From Straminergon stramineum (taxonomy: Eukaryota > Streptophyta > Bryopsida > Hypnales > Calliergonaceae), in the NCBI GenBank assembly GCA_963920665.1, contig OY987267.1, positions 17,050,001-17,114,000 of the forward strand: DNA of 64,000 nucleotides, given 5' to 3'. The notes below the pieces were generated by a model. That model searched no databases and was not told where the DNA came from. It saw only the letters and a program-made list of their open reading frames with translations. Positions 12,225-25,079 of this stretch are shown here, piece by piece. Every line of letters begins with the position of its first letter. The stretch's first letter is position 1. The position numbers were made by a program, and so were the translations under genes.

Positions 12225-12720
12225 ATTCAAACTTTCTCTATTGAAGAGCTCAGTACCTGCTCAGAATACTTAGAATACAAAAGATCATATACATCTGTTG
12301 AAGAACAAACAAATAAAGTAGTTGTTTCAAAGACAATAGTTGAAGAACTATTTGATAATGAAGTGGACTAAGAAATTATAGAGCCACCAACCGATGATAA
12401 AAGAAAGAAGAAACAAATTTTGAAAGTATAATTTGCTATGAAAAAAGCAAGAAGAGTAAAACATCTAAGGCCACATCCAGTCATGAAGATAAAATGGCGA
12501 AGGCGCAATTAGAGGTTGTCTTGGTTGCTTCATCACAAGCTCTTCATCTCCTCCAATCTTCATCAACTATAGTGTTTACACCCTCGCAATGGCAAACTAC
12601 AAACATCTTTCGTTTTGTAACTACAGATGTTAATATGAATCGCCTTATTCTCCAATACTTCATTCACAACATCATTGAGTACTTGATCAAATACAAGCAA
12701 TAATTCCCTCAACAAGTTCA
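12225..12720 (+). pseudogene. Copy A linker exon, acidic then lysine/arginine-rich
   Basis: The block reads ...KTIVEELFDNEVD, then DDKRKKKQILK and MKKARRVKH, then after a frameshift a 69-residue frame (12494-12703). The basic runs look like a nuclear localisation signal. Copy B has only about 300 bp in the equivalent interval and shows no matching block, so this linker was gained in A or lost in B. Assignment to the gene rests on position, strand and lack of intron-like composition. Confidence 0.45.
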
Positions 12721-12838
12721 AATATTGGACTTTACAAAAAAAATAATTGTCAGACCATACAGTTCTTTATTTAATGTATATTCTCAATTTTGTATATTCA
12801 ACATATTTTTTACTAACAAATTTATTTTGGTGAGAACA

Positions 12839-14335
12839 AGCGGATAAAGGCCGGAATCATCCAATTAGTGGAGTCAACAAATGTAAGGCTTGCTCTAATC
12901 TCATTATTAGTGACATGCTTGATGATCTCTTAGCATCTAATGTATTTCAACCTACATTTAGTATTCCATTTTAGAACATTTTCACCTTAGATTTTGTAGA
13001 ATTTATATTTGAGTTTGCAAGTAGTTCGCTTCAAGATAATAGTACAATAATGTTGATTCTCTCAGACAATCCAAAAATGTGTCGTGGAGTGGATAAATTT
13101 GTCAAAGTATATGGCTATGAGTGCGCCCATGATTGGTGAGGAATCAATGAATTGCACTTGACTTCCTATACAAATATAAATTATACTATAAGTTTAACAG
13201 TATCTATTTCTTGGCTAGTCTTTTCATTGTAAAAATGTAAATTATCTTGATTTTCTCATAAGCTTTTTTCCTTATATTTCTTTTACAGACAAAATATTTT
13301 TGGATTGTATTATTTGTTCGAGTTTCATACAAGGGGATGAAAGTAGAATCAATTTTTTCAATTATGGAGAATCAAAAGCAAAGTGGCTATGACATAGATT
13401 TAACTGGTATATTTTTTTTTACATGCATTTTCATCTTACTTTAATATAGCCTAAAATTTAAGAATAAACTAGTTCTTCAAATTATTTATTCTATGAATTA
13501 TAATTATCACTCCATAATTGGAAGATTTTTTGGGTATCTACATATGAAATTATAATGGACTAAGCCTCTTCAAATCCGAGAAAAGTAGAATTGTCTACAT
13601 ATTTGATAATCCACCTAAAGTTTCATTTTAGATGTCTTTTTTTTGGTGCACTAGTTTTTTTTAATTTAGCCAATTACTACAATTATATAATGAATACAAT
13701 AGAAGTTTTATCTTGTATTGCAATGCAATATTGTGCTTGAGTCTAAAAAAATGTATTCATTTTAATTTGATGAACTTTTTTTTTTTTAAAAGATGATTTT
13801 TATCAATAATGTACCTAAAACTATCAATTTAGTTAAAATAAATTGTTTTTGTCATTAGTTATGTAAGAAGAGAAGGACTCTTGTACAACTTTATTACAAT
13901 GAATAGTCAGCTTAAATGAGATAGGATCCTTTGAAGAAGTGCGTGTGAAAAGAATCCATTGTTTTTCCAATTTCTCATCAAAAGTTTCTCGAAGCTTGAT
14001 AATGTAGTACTCAATTGCAATGCATTAATAAGTTGTTTAACTATTAGAATACATTATTCCATCTTTTTATTGCCTCCACTCATTGCATATTATTTCGTCA
14101 TTTAAATGCAAGAATCTACCTAATTTTTCTTTATATTTGTATTAAAGTAAACATTCATGCTTGTAAAAGGGTTGGCCAACATATTGTAGTGATTAAGTCA
14201 GAGTCAAAATTTTTTTAAGAGGTTCTTGCTCTTCTCATTGTCCCTAAGACTACAATAAATTTTGTTCAATCTAAGTGAAAATATCATGAATCTTCTAGTG
14301 AAGAAGATGATGACAACTCTTCCAGTAAGGGTATT
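12839..14335 (+). pseudogene. Copy A methyltransferase-like domain
   Basis: In order: NLIISDMLDDLLASN (motif-IV position), STIMLILSDNPKMCRGVDKF, VLFVRVSYKG...FSIMENQ, EKNPLFFQFLIKSFSKLD followed by NVVLNCNALI (motif-I position), then after an AT-rich gap HACKRVGQHIVVIKSESKFF and an acidic tail (SSSEEDDDNSS). The order, catalytic strand first and S-adenosylmethionine-binding strand last, is that of beta-class amino methyltransferases (N4-cytosine and N6-adenine type). The usual [DNS]-P-P-[YFW] reads D-M-L-D, and the F-x-G-x-G loop reads C-N-A-L-I, so this copy cannot be active. Each piece has a counterpart in copy B. Confidence 0.72.
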
Positions 14336-15737
14336 TAAAGTCCGGTGTTAGTTGTACAAAACTGCTTTGGTTCATAAATTAGAACCTTTTTCTCATCAAA
14401 TTTTAAGATTCAATTGTCACCATCTCCCTCAGAGAGATCACTTAGTATATCCATAACAAACCATGTGTGTTAAAGTGATTTTTTGACCTCTTATATATTT
14501 TTTAATAAATAATAATTTTAACCTATAACTTTGAGATTGTTTAAGAATGTCTATAAGTTTCTATTGCCAAAAAATTTCAACTCAAATAAGATATGAAATG
14601 ATTTCTAGAATAAGTTGAATAATGAACTAAAATGACATTTTTTCAACTCAAAATATTTATAGAGAATACATTTTAGATGACCATTGCATCATTATTCCAG
14701 AAAAATGAACTTTCAATAGAATGTGATTTTCAGGAATTTTTTTTTCATTTTTTAGACAATTTTTTCTTCTATAAAATAGAACTGTGAAAGTTACTTTCAG
14801 ATCTATAGTGTATCTTTTTACTTTAAAAATTTGTAACTAATTTTAATCATCTAAAAAAAATACCAATAATTCACAACATAAACTTTCAAAGTAGGAAAAT
14901 CTAGAAATATTTTTTTCTTTTCTTTTTATTTAAATTTTAGAGTATATTATAGGGAGTCTAAGATCTTAACACATTGTAATGTTATTAATGTATTATTGGT
15001 TGTGCAATTTGGTAACATTGTTTGATAGTCCACCTATGTCATAGTCACTACCTTTTTACACTAAAACAATTGTTGTAGGTGTTGTGAAAAAAGTTTCACC
15101 AATAATAATACGAAAGAGACCGAAATTATACCTCAAGGCCTTGAATTACATGGATGTATAGGTTGTAGAGGATAGTTACAAAAATGAGATTGAAGAAGAC
15201 TATAGTAGATTAGTAATGATGTATTGAATGTTGTAAATATAGTCGATTCAAAATAGGATTAAGTATATGTATCTTGTGGGTACTTTAGATTGATAACTAT
15301 ATAAAAAAATTTTAAAAAGGGCTTGGACATTTGTAGATTATATCCACAATCTATCACCTCTAAAATTGATATTATCAATTTTGTATTGCCTACAACTAAA
15401 GTTTTTTGAGGTGGGAGAGTTTATTGAAATTGAATTGAAATTCATTAATTTAAATTAGGCAATTGGTCACTTTTATATTGGATAGATTTGTACAATATAA
15501 ATGCCTTCAATGTTAAAAGAGTCTATATGAATTCACAATAATTCTTGCTTCTTTTACCTTCAACCCAAAAATGTATTCAAGATAAAAAAAAAAGACCATT
15601 GTATCTCAACAGAAAGTGGTTGATGATTATTGTTGTTTACGAATTTTGTTAATTTTTTAGAGGTGGTCAATTCTTGTTTTTTTAGGTTTTTTCAAACCTC
15701 TCTCTCAACCGAGTGATGGATTTTTCTAGCCAAATAA

Positions 15738-15763
15738 AGGCTCCTTGGTTTTAAGGAGCTTCC
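15738..15763. repeat. Palindromic motif copy (GCTCC...GGAGC)
   Basis: GCTCCTTGGTTTTAAGGAGC folds into a short hairpin. It belongs to the same motif family as the cluster at 9.0-9.9 kb. Confidence 0.6.
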
Positions 15764-16534
15764 AAAGTGCAGAGGACATTTTGTTTAATGAAGGTTTTTT
15801 AAAGATATATCTTTAGAAAAGAAGCTTGCAATAATGTTTGTTGGTTTTATCTTATCTTACAAATGTACTCAAAATAAAGTGATTGATGATTGTTATTACT
15901 AAGGCAGTGAAGGCACTTTGAAGTAGGGTCCACAAAAATGGAGAGCAAATTAATTTTCTTTTTAATTTTGTTACCAATACAAAAAAATATTGGATTTAAG
16001 TTTGGCCCCGGTATATTTGTAGAGTTTGCCGATTACCTAAATTATGTATGTCTATAAAATATGGAAATATGTGACATCAATACAATTTATTTTAAAAATT
16101 AATAATTCTATGAAGTATAATGATGTGTGGTAGTCAATTTGTACTAATCTCCAGATTATATCTTAATATCACACAAGTAATCTTATACAAGCTTGTGTTG
16201 AAAATCCCTATTGTAATGGGATATTCAAAGATCAAAATTTTATAAAGAATTTAGTTGTTTAGATTTTAAAAATAAGATTCTTAAATTTGACACTTCATGG
16301 TAGTAAATTGCATCATCATTGGTGAATATCTCACTGCTTATTACTCCCTTATGATCCTATGCTAATAATAGAGATTAAAATCACACATGTATTGCTATAA
16401 CAAAAAAATTCAACAAAATTTTGCCTAAAATATACAAGTTAAATAAAAGTAATTACCTTTGCACTTTTAAATTTCTTAGAAGGGTGTCATTTTTTATTTA
16501 TTTACTTTTGTTACACTCTGTCCAAGTGAAAAAA

Positions 16535-16700
16535 AGTCTCTAAGGAGCCATATTAAGGCTCCTCGGAACTCAAGAAAGGCTCTTCAATTTTGTCATTTCG
16601 AGGAGTCCTATTTTGGTTTCAACGACTTTTGATTTCAAACTTTCAATGAAGGACTTTTAAAGTTATAACAACGTTTTTCGATTCCAAGGAGGCTTTTTAT
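16535..16700. repeat. Cluster of palindromic motif copies
   Basis: Four or five related words occur in 165 bp: TCTCTAAGGAGCC, GGCTCCTCGGAACTCAAG, TCATTTCGAGGAGTCC and TTCGATTCCAAGGAGGC. Half-sites from neighbouring copies can pair with each other. Confidence 0.55.
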
Positions 16701-18561
16701 AGTGCTAATTTGAAGGCACTTTTTCTAAATTTTTTTCCTATGTTTTTTAAGAAATATTAGCCAAACTATTTCATTTGAATTATTTTTATATACGGTATTT
16801 AAATATCTTTATATCACCCTCTATGAATATTTTCAACTTTTATTATTTACAAAAAACATTTTTACATGCTTTAATGACATAGGAACTCTTGACTACACAT
16901 TAAAATTTCAAACATCTCTTTCTTGGAATAAAATATTTTTTTGAGCCAAAATTAATATAGACTATGAAGTGTACATTTGACATCAATTTCTTACTTAATG
17001 ATTTTTATTTTATTTTATTTTTTTGTTTTATATTTTGAATTATATGGACAACTTCCATTGTAAGAAAAATAGTACAGGGAACCTGAGGTGATTTGATTTT
17101 TATTTTGAAAGACTATGGATGATGTTGTACATATAAATTGTGACTTCAAATAAACTTCACTAAAAGAAAGAAAATTTCAAGATTATATTTTGAGATGAAA
17201 ATATTTAGTACCATGTACTAGAAGGCTAAAATGTAATGAAATCTTATATTTGTTACTATAAAAAGGATTCAAAACTCATTCTCACAAAATATTTCTATTG
17301 AAATGCATTTTTGTACTTAGAAATGTACAATATGTGATAAAATTGATATTAAAAACGTGTTGAGCACACAAGTAGTAGACAATTGCATTTTAGTCCCATT
17401 TAACTCTAAATCCAAACTTGTTCTTATCAAATGTAATGAATAATGTTTTTAATCATGATGTAGATTCATATGCATGTAGAATGTAGCAATAGATTATAAG
17501 ATCCTATCATTCAATAAAATTATTTAATCCATGAAATAGATTAATTCTTAAGAAAAAAAATGTGGAACAAATATAAGAATAAGATGAAAATTTGTATGGT
17601 TCTTACTTCTATTACAAACTCAATAAGCAAAAAAAAAAAATTGGATTTAACATTAATCCTTATATATTACCTAGATTACTTATATATATAATGCATCAAT
17701 TCTAGATTACATTAACAAAGTTATTCTTAAATTTATAATTTCAATGAAGTATAAAAACTAAAAACAGACGAAATTGCCAACCACAATGATGCATGGTAAC
17801 CAATTCATATTTGTCTTTAGCTTATATATTCATCCCATGCAAACAACCTTATATTAGCTTATGTTGGCAATCTCAAAGGTCATATGCAATTCATGTTTGA
17901 TTTATATGTGCAAGGTGTGGATATAAAATAAAAAAGATTTTAAATCATTATTTTTACCTAGAAAATGCTTATATGAAACAATCCTTTTTTTTTAAATGAA
18001 AAATAATTAAATAAGTTATATTAATGAGCGAGTTGGTGTAGTGCAATACTATTTTGGCAAGCATGGCCCATTGGAATCACATTAACACCAACGATTATCT
18101 GTTTAGAATGGATAGGCAAAAAATTATTATTTAGAAATTCTTTAATACTTCGTGTTAAAATGAGGTTGTTTGCTTGGATAGTTTCCACCAACCTAGGTTG
18201 CATTTGTCACTTAGCCTACTAGCCAAGTTGAATTGTCTGTCATATTCGGATTCATTGTGCAATTTTTAGAGGTTTTGGACATGAATTAAATATATATATA
18301 TCAAAGATAGCAATATATAATATCAACAAAAATAAGTTTTTAGAATTAAAAAGAACATGAAGAATTGGGATATTCGAGAGTCACACATTGAATTCAAATG
18401 TTACATATTGAATGTAGACTTTTATTTTCTTTGAAGACTCCTCTTCACCAACCATGATCTTCCATTTCTAAATTTTCATAATATTTGTAGATCACTAAGA
18501 ACCTTATCAGAATTAAAGAAGCTTCTAAGTCCATCTCTACTTTTCTTTTATTATTATTTGA

Positions 18562-18586
18562 GAGCCTTCTCGAAATTCGAAGTGGC
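18562..18586. repeat. Palindromic motif copy (AGCC...GGCT)
   Basis: AGCCTTCTCGAAATTCGAAG followed by TGGCT is an imperfect palindrome of about 25 bp and is among the clearest members of the motif family. A partial copy (AAATCAAAGAGGCTC) follows near 18640. Confidence 0.6.
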
Positions 18587-21113
18587 TTTTAAACAATACG
18601 TGCTCTTGAATATCATCTTCCTATATGAACTTGCTCAAAATCAAAGAGGCTCTTAGAACCCTATAAAAGATTGAGATGTAGATATTATAAAAATAACAAT
18701 TTTCATCACTTATATCCAAATCAACTAAATGTGTCTTATTTGTTTGTAAATTAGATACTCTATGATGTTATTGGCTTCATGTAACATATAAAATTCAAGG
18801 ATAAAATTAATTTTGATCCATTTATTTTCATCTACATTCATTCACCATTATCTTCATCTATTAATAGCAATGGATGAAATAAGTGACCTCCATCTGCATT
18901 TTTTTTAATTTCATTTCTAAGTGTATATATAATGGTCATAAAAAAATTCCTAAAATATAAGAAATGAAAAACTTATTGTTCAAATGCAACCACTCATTGC
19001 TCAATGCCCGTTGCTCCCTGTTCATACTTTAGCAACCCTACTTAAAACATGACCTGAATTCAATTACAAATTATTCAAAACAAAAGTCTTGAATAAAAAA
19101 AGTTTTTTTTTCTTTTAATACAACTTATTTTTGTTAGATATAGATTAAAAAAAGATTTAAATATAGAAGTGAAATGATGGTTTTGTATTCATGTTAAGGC
19201 TCTATATAGCTATCAATGTACCACATTTGGTATTGGAAAATAATAATTGGATTAAAAAATGTTGCTATAGAGTTATGCAAAAAAACAACTAGAATTTTGT
19301 AGGTATCAAGCGAAGTAGTTGCAATACAGTCTTTGTGGTTCAACAATGTGAAAGGGAATATTTTATTACAATGACCACATTTTTGTAAAAAATTACAAAA
19401 TATTTTGTTGGAATTTTGGTAAAGGGATTATAATGGCTACATCTCATTGCAAAGATATGAAAAAATTATTACATAAAAATCTCTATGAAAGAACTAACAA
19501 TGAAGCATGATGAATACTATAGAGTTCTCGAACATCAATAATAATGATCATTAAGAAGAAACTAAACATCACAGAGATTCTAACAAGGACTCGAGGGGGA
19601 AGAATATCAAAAGTTATTAACTTCACTTCTTGATTTTCTAAATTCAACTCCTCTTTAAATAGAAGTTCATTAAAGAGAAGTTCATTTTTAAAGAAAAGGA
19701 AGTTTAAATTCTTGGTGGAGGCAAAGAACAATATACAATTCATACAAATGTCCAATCTCAGAACTTGAAGTAGTTGTTAACATGCTTCAATAATATAATT
19801 GGCCAATGGCTAGAACTGCTAAAATGAAAAACTATTGTTGTAAAAAAACAAAGAAAAATAAGAAAAAAATATCTCTTTTTGAGAGTTTCCGATCAACAAT
19901 GGCAATAAACAACAAAGTCAATAAAAAAAAGACAAATTCAATCCAAAAAAATAGAGAGGCAAATGTCAAGGTATTTTGGAACAAGAAAGAAAAATCTGCA
20001 TAGTCCATCCTATATGTAGAACAAGGCAAACATCAAGAAAATTAGAAGTAATCATTCATTCTTTTTTTATGAAACCTTTGGTAGATGTCACTTACAAGAT
20101 GTAACTACCCTCCAAAAAAACCCTCCTAATTTGCAAATGGACAAAAAAGGGAGTTGTGAACAAATGAAGTCTTCTAACAAACAATCTTAGCAATAGAAGA
20201 TGGCTACAAAATTCAACAAATGAGTGATTTTTACAAAATACCATCTAGAATAAGCTTAATAAATCATGTTAATGGGGAATTGAAATTAAAAAAGAAATTT
20301 AGACAATGTATTCTCATCAAACATAAAGAGGTAATCCTATTGAAATATTAAGATAATATATTAGTTTAAAGCCTTATAATAATATTCAAATATTAAGTGT
20401 TCACCTAATATTTTATCATATATATATGGCCTATTGACAACTTTTAAATTTACACATTCTTTTACAAGACAATGATGTCTATGAACATACTATCAAAGTC
20501 TTTTTATAGTTTTTTCATAGCCTATTTCATATTTCCGTGATATTATCTAGATTTTTTGTTATTTTACATAGAAAAGTTCCTTCATACATTGTGATGGTCA
20601 TGTATTGACACATTAGAATTTCAACAAGAATAAGAAAGTTAGGATATTTTAATTTTAAAAATGAACTTCAAGTAATTGAAGCTTATAAATCTCTAAATGT
20701 TCTATCCATTTATTCCATGTTTTTTGTAATTTGAAAACAAATTTTTTACTTATAAATTGTTGCATCGATCTACCAAAGAAAGAAACATATTTTTTCTATG
20801 TTTTTTTTCTATTTGTATTGTTGCAAAAAAATATTCAATTGTATAACTTCTCATTAGCTCATGATACTCAACCAAGTTCAATACTTCTATTAGTTCTATA
20901 TGAGACATGTGAATGAAATCAAATATGCATCCAATGTGTTTGAATTCAAGTTTAACTAACATTCAACATTCAAACAATTTTTTTTTCATATTATAGATTG
21001 GTTAGTAGGCATTCATTTTTAGATTTAATTTTGCAAAAAATGAAAATCTCAAACCATGAAGTAGTACTAAAAATATATGCAAATTATAGTAACAACTATA
21101 AATCAATTCTTAA

Positions 21114-21241
21114 GATTATTGACAATTACGATTTATAAAAATATATTGATACAATCAAGTATAATACTGAAGTAAAAGATTATTGACAATTACGATTTAT
21201 AAAAATATATTGATACAATCAAGTATAATACTGAAGTAAAA
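21114..21241. repeat. Perfect 64-bp tandem duplication
   Basis: Two identical 64-bp units lie head to tail (21114-21177 and 21178-21241), each starting GATTATTGACAATTACG. A partial third start (gattcttgac) follows. No mismatch is visible between the units, although every other repeat in this window is decayed. Confidence 0.95.
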
Positions 21242-21821
21242 GATTCTTGACATTCATTTGTATAAACATTTATTGCAAATGAAGTTCTCGTCATTTTTTT
21301 ACATTACTAATGAAATTTCACTATAGGAATTTAGTAAATTAAAGTATTCTAAAACAAAAGTATACACCCAAAATATTATCATTATATTTTTAAAAAGTTA
21401 ATGATATGTGAAGTTATTAAATTTAAAATAAACATCAATTCATCATTCTAAAATCATTTATTTTATGAGTAAACATGAAAGATTTCATTTTCATTTGTAT
21501 TGTATTTTTTTTTATTATTTCGATACAAAAAATCTTCAAAAATATAAAATTGAGAGTTGTATTGACCTATATGATTTTTGTAAATTAAAATCCTTTATTT
21601 TTTTTATTTGGATGCAAAAATTGGAGTTCAACAACAATAAAAATGAAGATTTTGAAAAAGTCAAATAATCCCCTTTTCAAAAATGGGCATCACTAAAAAC
21701 CCCCGGTTTAGAAATCATCTTGAGCTTTAAGATGTTGAGTTTAGTAGTATATTTTTATTGTGTGGTTCATGATTGATTGATTTTATTCTATTATTTTATT
21801 ATTATTATTTTAAAATTATAT

Positions 21822-21850
21822 ATACATACATACATACATACATACATACA
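21822..21850. repeat. (ATAC)n microsatellite
   Basis: About seven tandem copies of a 4-bp CATA unit. Confidence 0.95.
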
Positions 21851-24800
21851 TTTCATGATAATTTATTATATATAGGTGATCATGTATATTACACATTTAA
21901 GCACAAAATATTTTATATTTTTTAATTATACTAATTACAAATATCTTTGACATTGAAAGTATTTCATTATTTAATACTACAAAGTCTTAATATCACACTT
22001 ACAAATGTAGAATTTCTTAAGATATTGTTGGAACAATATTACATATAAAAGAATAAATTTTGAATCAATTGATAAAATAAATGAAAAAATTTAGAATATA
22101 AAAATAGTCTTTTTGTAATATAGAGTCAAAATGTGCTTTTGAATTATTTTCTAATAGAAGTATCTTTTGAATTAAAGCACAATACTTACAGCATAATGTT
22201 GATTTTGAGGTATGATTTTTTGCTTGTGCATTGCTATTTTTATTTTTCATTGGCTATGGCAAAAGGGATTTAAGAAGATTGCTTGTTAAACTTGTTTACA
22301 ATGAAATTTATGAAAATTGCATTAAAAATTGTACATTGTTTTAAATTCTGGTGTAGTTGTTTTTGCTAAATAAATCCAAAAATAATGTTGTACAAAGGGA
22401 TGGATGGTTGTTTACACTTTAGCTATTAAATTTCTATCTTTGAAGTACAATAGGTGTACTCTTTACAACAAATGATCTTTGTTCTCTTTCCATATGCAAA
22501 CATGATAAAAAAAATATTTATTATCATTGTCAATGGATATGATGAATAGATGAAATATATATTTTGAATCATTGAATACTTTACATTACATGTATATTGC
22601 ATGAATAGTTTAATATATTGTATGCAAATGATTGAGGTGAAAGATAAAGTGATGAATAAGTAGATGGGATCAATGTGTAGCATCCATTTTCACCATGGAT
22701 ACTAAATTCAATATATATTACTTATTTTGAACAAGACTCAAATCTATACTATGACAAGATCTACATTTATTATCCAATTATATATTTAGTAATTTATTAA
22801 GCTAAATTTTTTTTGTATTTATTCAATTAAAAAATTATTATTAGTTCATATTTCAATTCTAACTATGAGAAATTTCTTGTACATTATTGTAATGATGACT
22901 AAAGTACATCAAGTTGTCATTATTAAGATTTAGTAGACATCATTTAAATAATTTATAAAAATTCTATGTCTTTTAAGATATAATAATTTAAATATTCAAA
23001 TTTCAAAATTTCAAATTACAATGTTTCAGAGTTACATGCTTTTAAAATGCTTCACAATATTCTTTGTTGTCTGAAAATGATGAATTAAAATATTAACAAG
23101 ATATAAAAAATAGTGCACTAATTTATTTTATTAGTGAAGGATAGAGATAAATGTAACTTCAAAAAATATAGTATTGCTACAAAATTTTATTTTAGTGAAA
23201 AATCATAATATATTATATTATTTCAACTTGCAATATTTTATTAATTTGACAAATATGGAAACTTTAGTGAAATAGTGCCAAACACACAAATAATACAAAT
23301 GATAATAATTTCATGTTGTGACAAAAAAATTGAAAAAAAATAAAAATACATATGGGATATGTGAATGTCAAAACAAAGTAATTATAAACTTATTAGAACT
23401 TTAGACCTCATTTAAGCATAGTAATTTAATTTTTTTAATAAACTTTCGGATTAGAAAGTGTAGATTTTTACATTTTCTTTCAACTTCAATTATTTAAAAA
23501 AAATTTCATCATTCATCATTTAGAAAAAGAATGAAAATGGACCTCCATGCTTCTCTAAATTTTGTTCATAACTTTTGAATGAAATATTCAAATAACATGT
23601 GGAGTTTTGACTCTCAAATTTAACTTGAATTAGCATATTATTTTTAAAAATTTAATTAAATCTTTTTGGACAGATTTTATTAATATGTTGAAATGAGGTT
23701 CAAATCTTTATTAAATTTTTAACTTCTTCTGTCAAATTACTTCATATTTTTAGTATGCTTGCAATCCATGAAATTAAAGATACTATTTCTATTGAATTTA
23801 ATACAATCATGTTGTATGCAAATCCATATTAAACTTTTGTTCAGCGTTCATCTATAATTTCAAAGAAGATTAAGATCAATGCATCATTGCCGCGAATGAT
23901 TTTTATGATTTTTGCTATAGACAATAAATGTGTTATTTCTAATGTGCTTAAATTAGAAGGAAACACAATTAGATACACTTTTGGAGTTGGATTTGTACTA
24001 GTGGGTGGATTTATCATGATTAATAGACCATGTTTTTTTTCCACACTTGCACTTTTGGATTATTCCTTCAAAAAGTAAAAGGTAGCTAAACTTATGATGA
24101 TTAGATGCTCTTGATTTTAATTGACAAAGAATCAAATTTCCTTTCATTGCAACATATTTTTAAATTAGGAGAGACAAAATCTACTTTTAGTTAAATGAAC
24201 ATATGCATATAGTTGTGTAATTAGTACAAGTGTCATAGAACAAATTAAAGTATGCAAATTGCATTTCAAGGGGTATTTTTGAGTGTTTTTGGAAGGCAGT
24301 AGGCCTTGCTAGAGGGACCTTCATTGAGGTTGAAGAACTATTAGTTAATAGTGAGTTATTGGAGGGTGGCATCTAGTGGATGACAAACATTGGTCATTAG
24401 ATAGGGGAGATGTGGCAATTTCATTCAAGGTGATGTGACATTTCATTCATATGTCTATTTTCATCCCTTTTAAAAAACATTTAACATTGAAAAAACATCT
24501 AATATTTTTAATTTCATCCATAAATTGAAATCTACATTTTGGTTAGATTTTTGAAATCTTTATAATGGATGCATTTGAATTTTTCTAAATAAATCTTATA
24601 AATTTTTTATTTTGTAGAAGAGTAAAAATACAAAATACAAAAATTGTTGAAACATCTAAGTATCTAACTTTGAAACTTTGTTAAGGTGACATAAGGATTT
24701 TATGTACCAAAAATTTTATGTGTTTTGCAACTCATTGTTTAGGAATTGGTTGAAGTTATATACTTATGATTTTTGTTTTGATATCTTCCCTTATGATAGG

Positions 24801-25079
24801 CATTGTTGTAAATAGTTTTCAATGTTGTTAATTTTGTATTAGTAGATAATTTCATTTATTGTGATGGTGAAGTTGGGTTAAATACCGACAAAATCATTGT
24901 ATATAGCAAGTGGACAGTATATAATTTAGTGTTATAATATTGTGCGAATAGGTCCAAAATAACATGGGGCCTTTACTATAAAAATATTTTGCATACAATA
25001 ATAATCTATCAATACCTTTTATCCCCTAAGTAATCCTATACCTATTCCCAAGTTTCCTTTCATTCAAATCCCAATCTTA
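21851..25079. other. Gene-free AT-rich sequence
   Basis: Very AT-rich. The short open frames show no conserved motif. No repeat boundary is seen. Confidence 0.5.

Larger units (their letters stand above)
10296..15225 (+). pseudogene. Copy A: decayed multi-exon gene with C-terminal amino DNA methyltransferase-like domain
   Basis: Coding blocks on the + strand align one by one with copy B (35869-39540, - strand). The blocks lie at about 10333-10556, 10574-10723, 10846-11037, 11126-11320, 11455-11640, 11774-11865, 12225-12720 (copy A only), 12839-13138, 13292-13405, 13945-14035, 14150-14335 and 15075-15225. Diagnostic pieces are FVHGYQEGDRIMY (B: FVHRDPQGDRVLY), LNLEDFKDLLSKEKY (B: LKLEEFKGLLNDEDY) and INFHWSRHE...WLSWWNS (B: INLHYSANE...WLKWWNS). 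The end of the protein is a methyltransferase-like domain. The N-terminal two thirds has no function I can name. At least nine stops and one frameshift break the gene. AT-rich gaps with GT/AG-like edges look like introns, for example 11321-11454. The 5' end is not located. Confidence 0.8.
15226..21113. other. Gene-free AT-rich sequence with palindromic motifs
   Basis: No recognisable coding remnant or RNA gene. The only structure I see is the recurring palindromic motif at 15738-15763, 16535-16700, 18562-18586 and about 18636. Short A/T runs are common. Confidence 0.55.
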
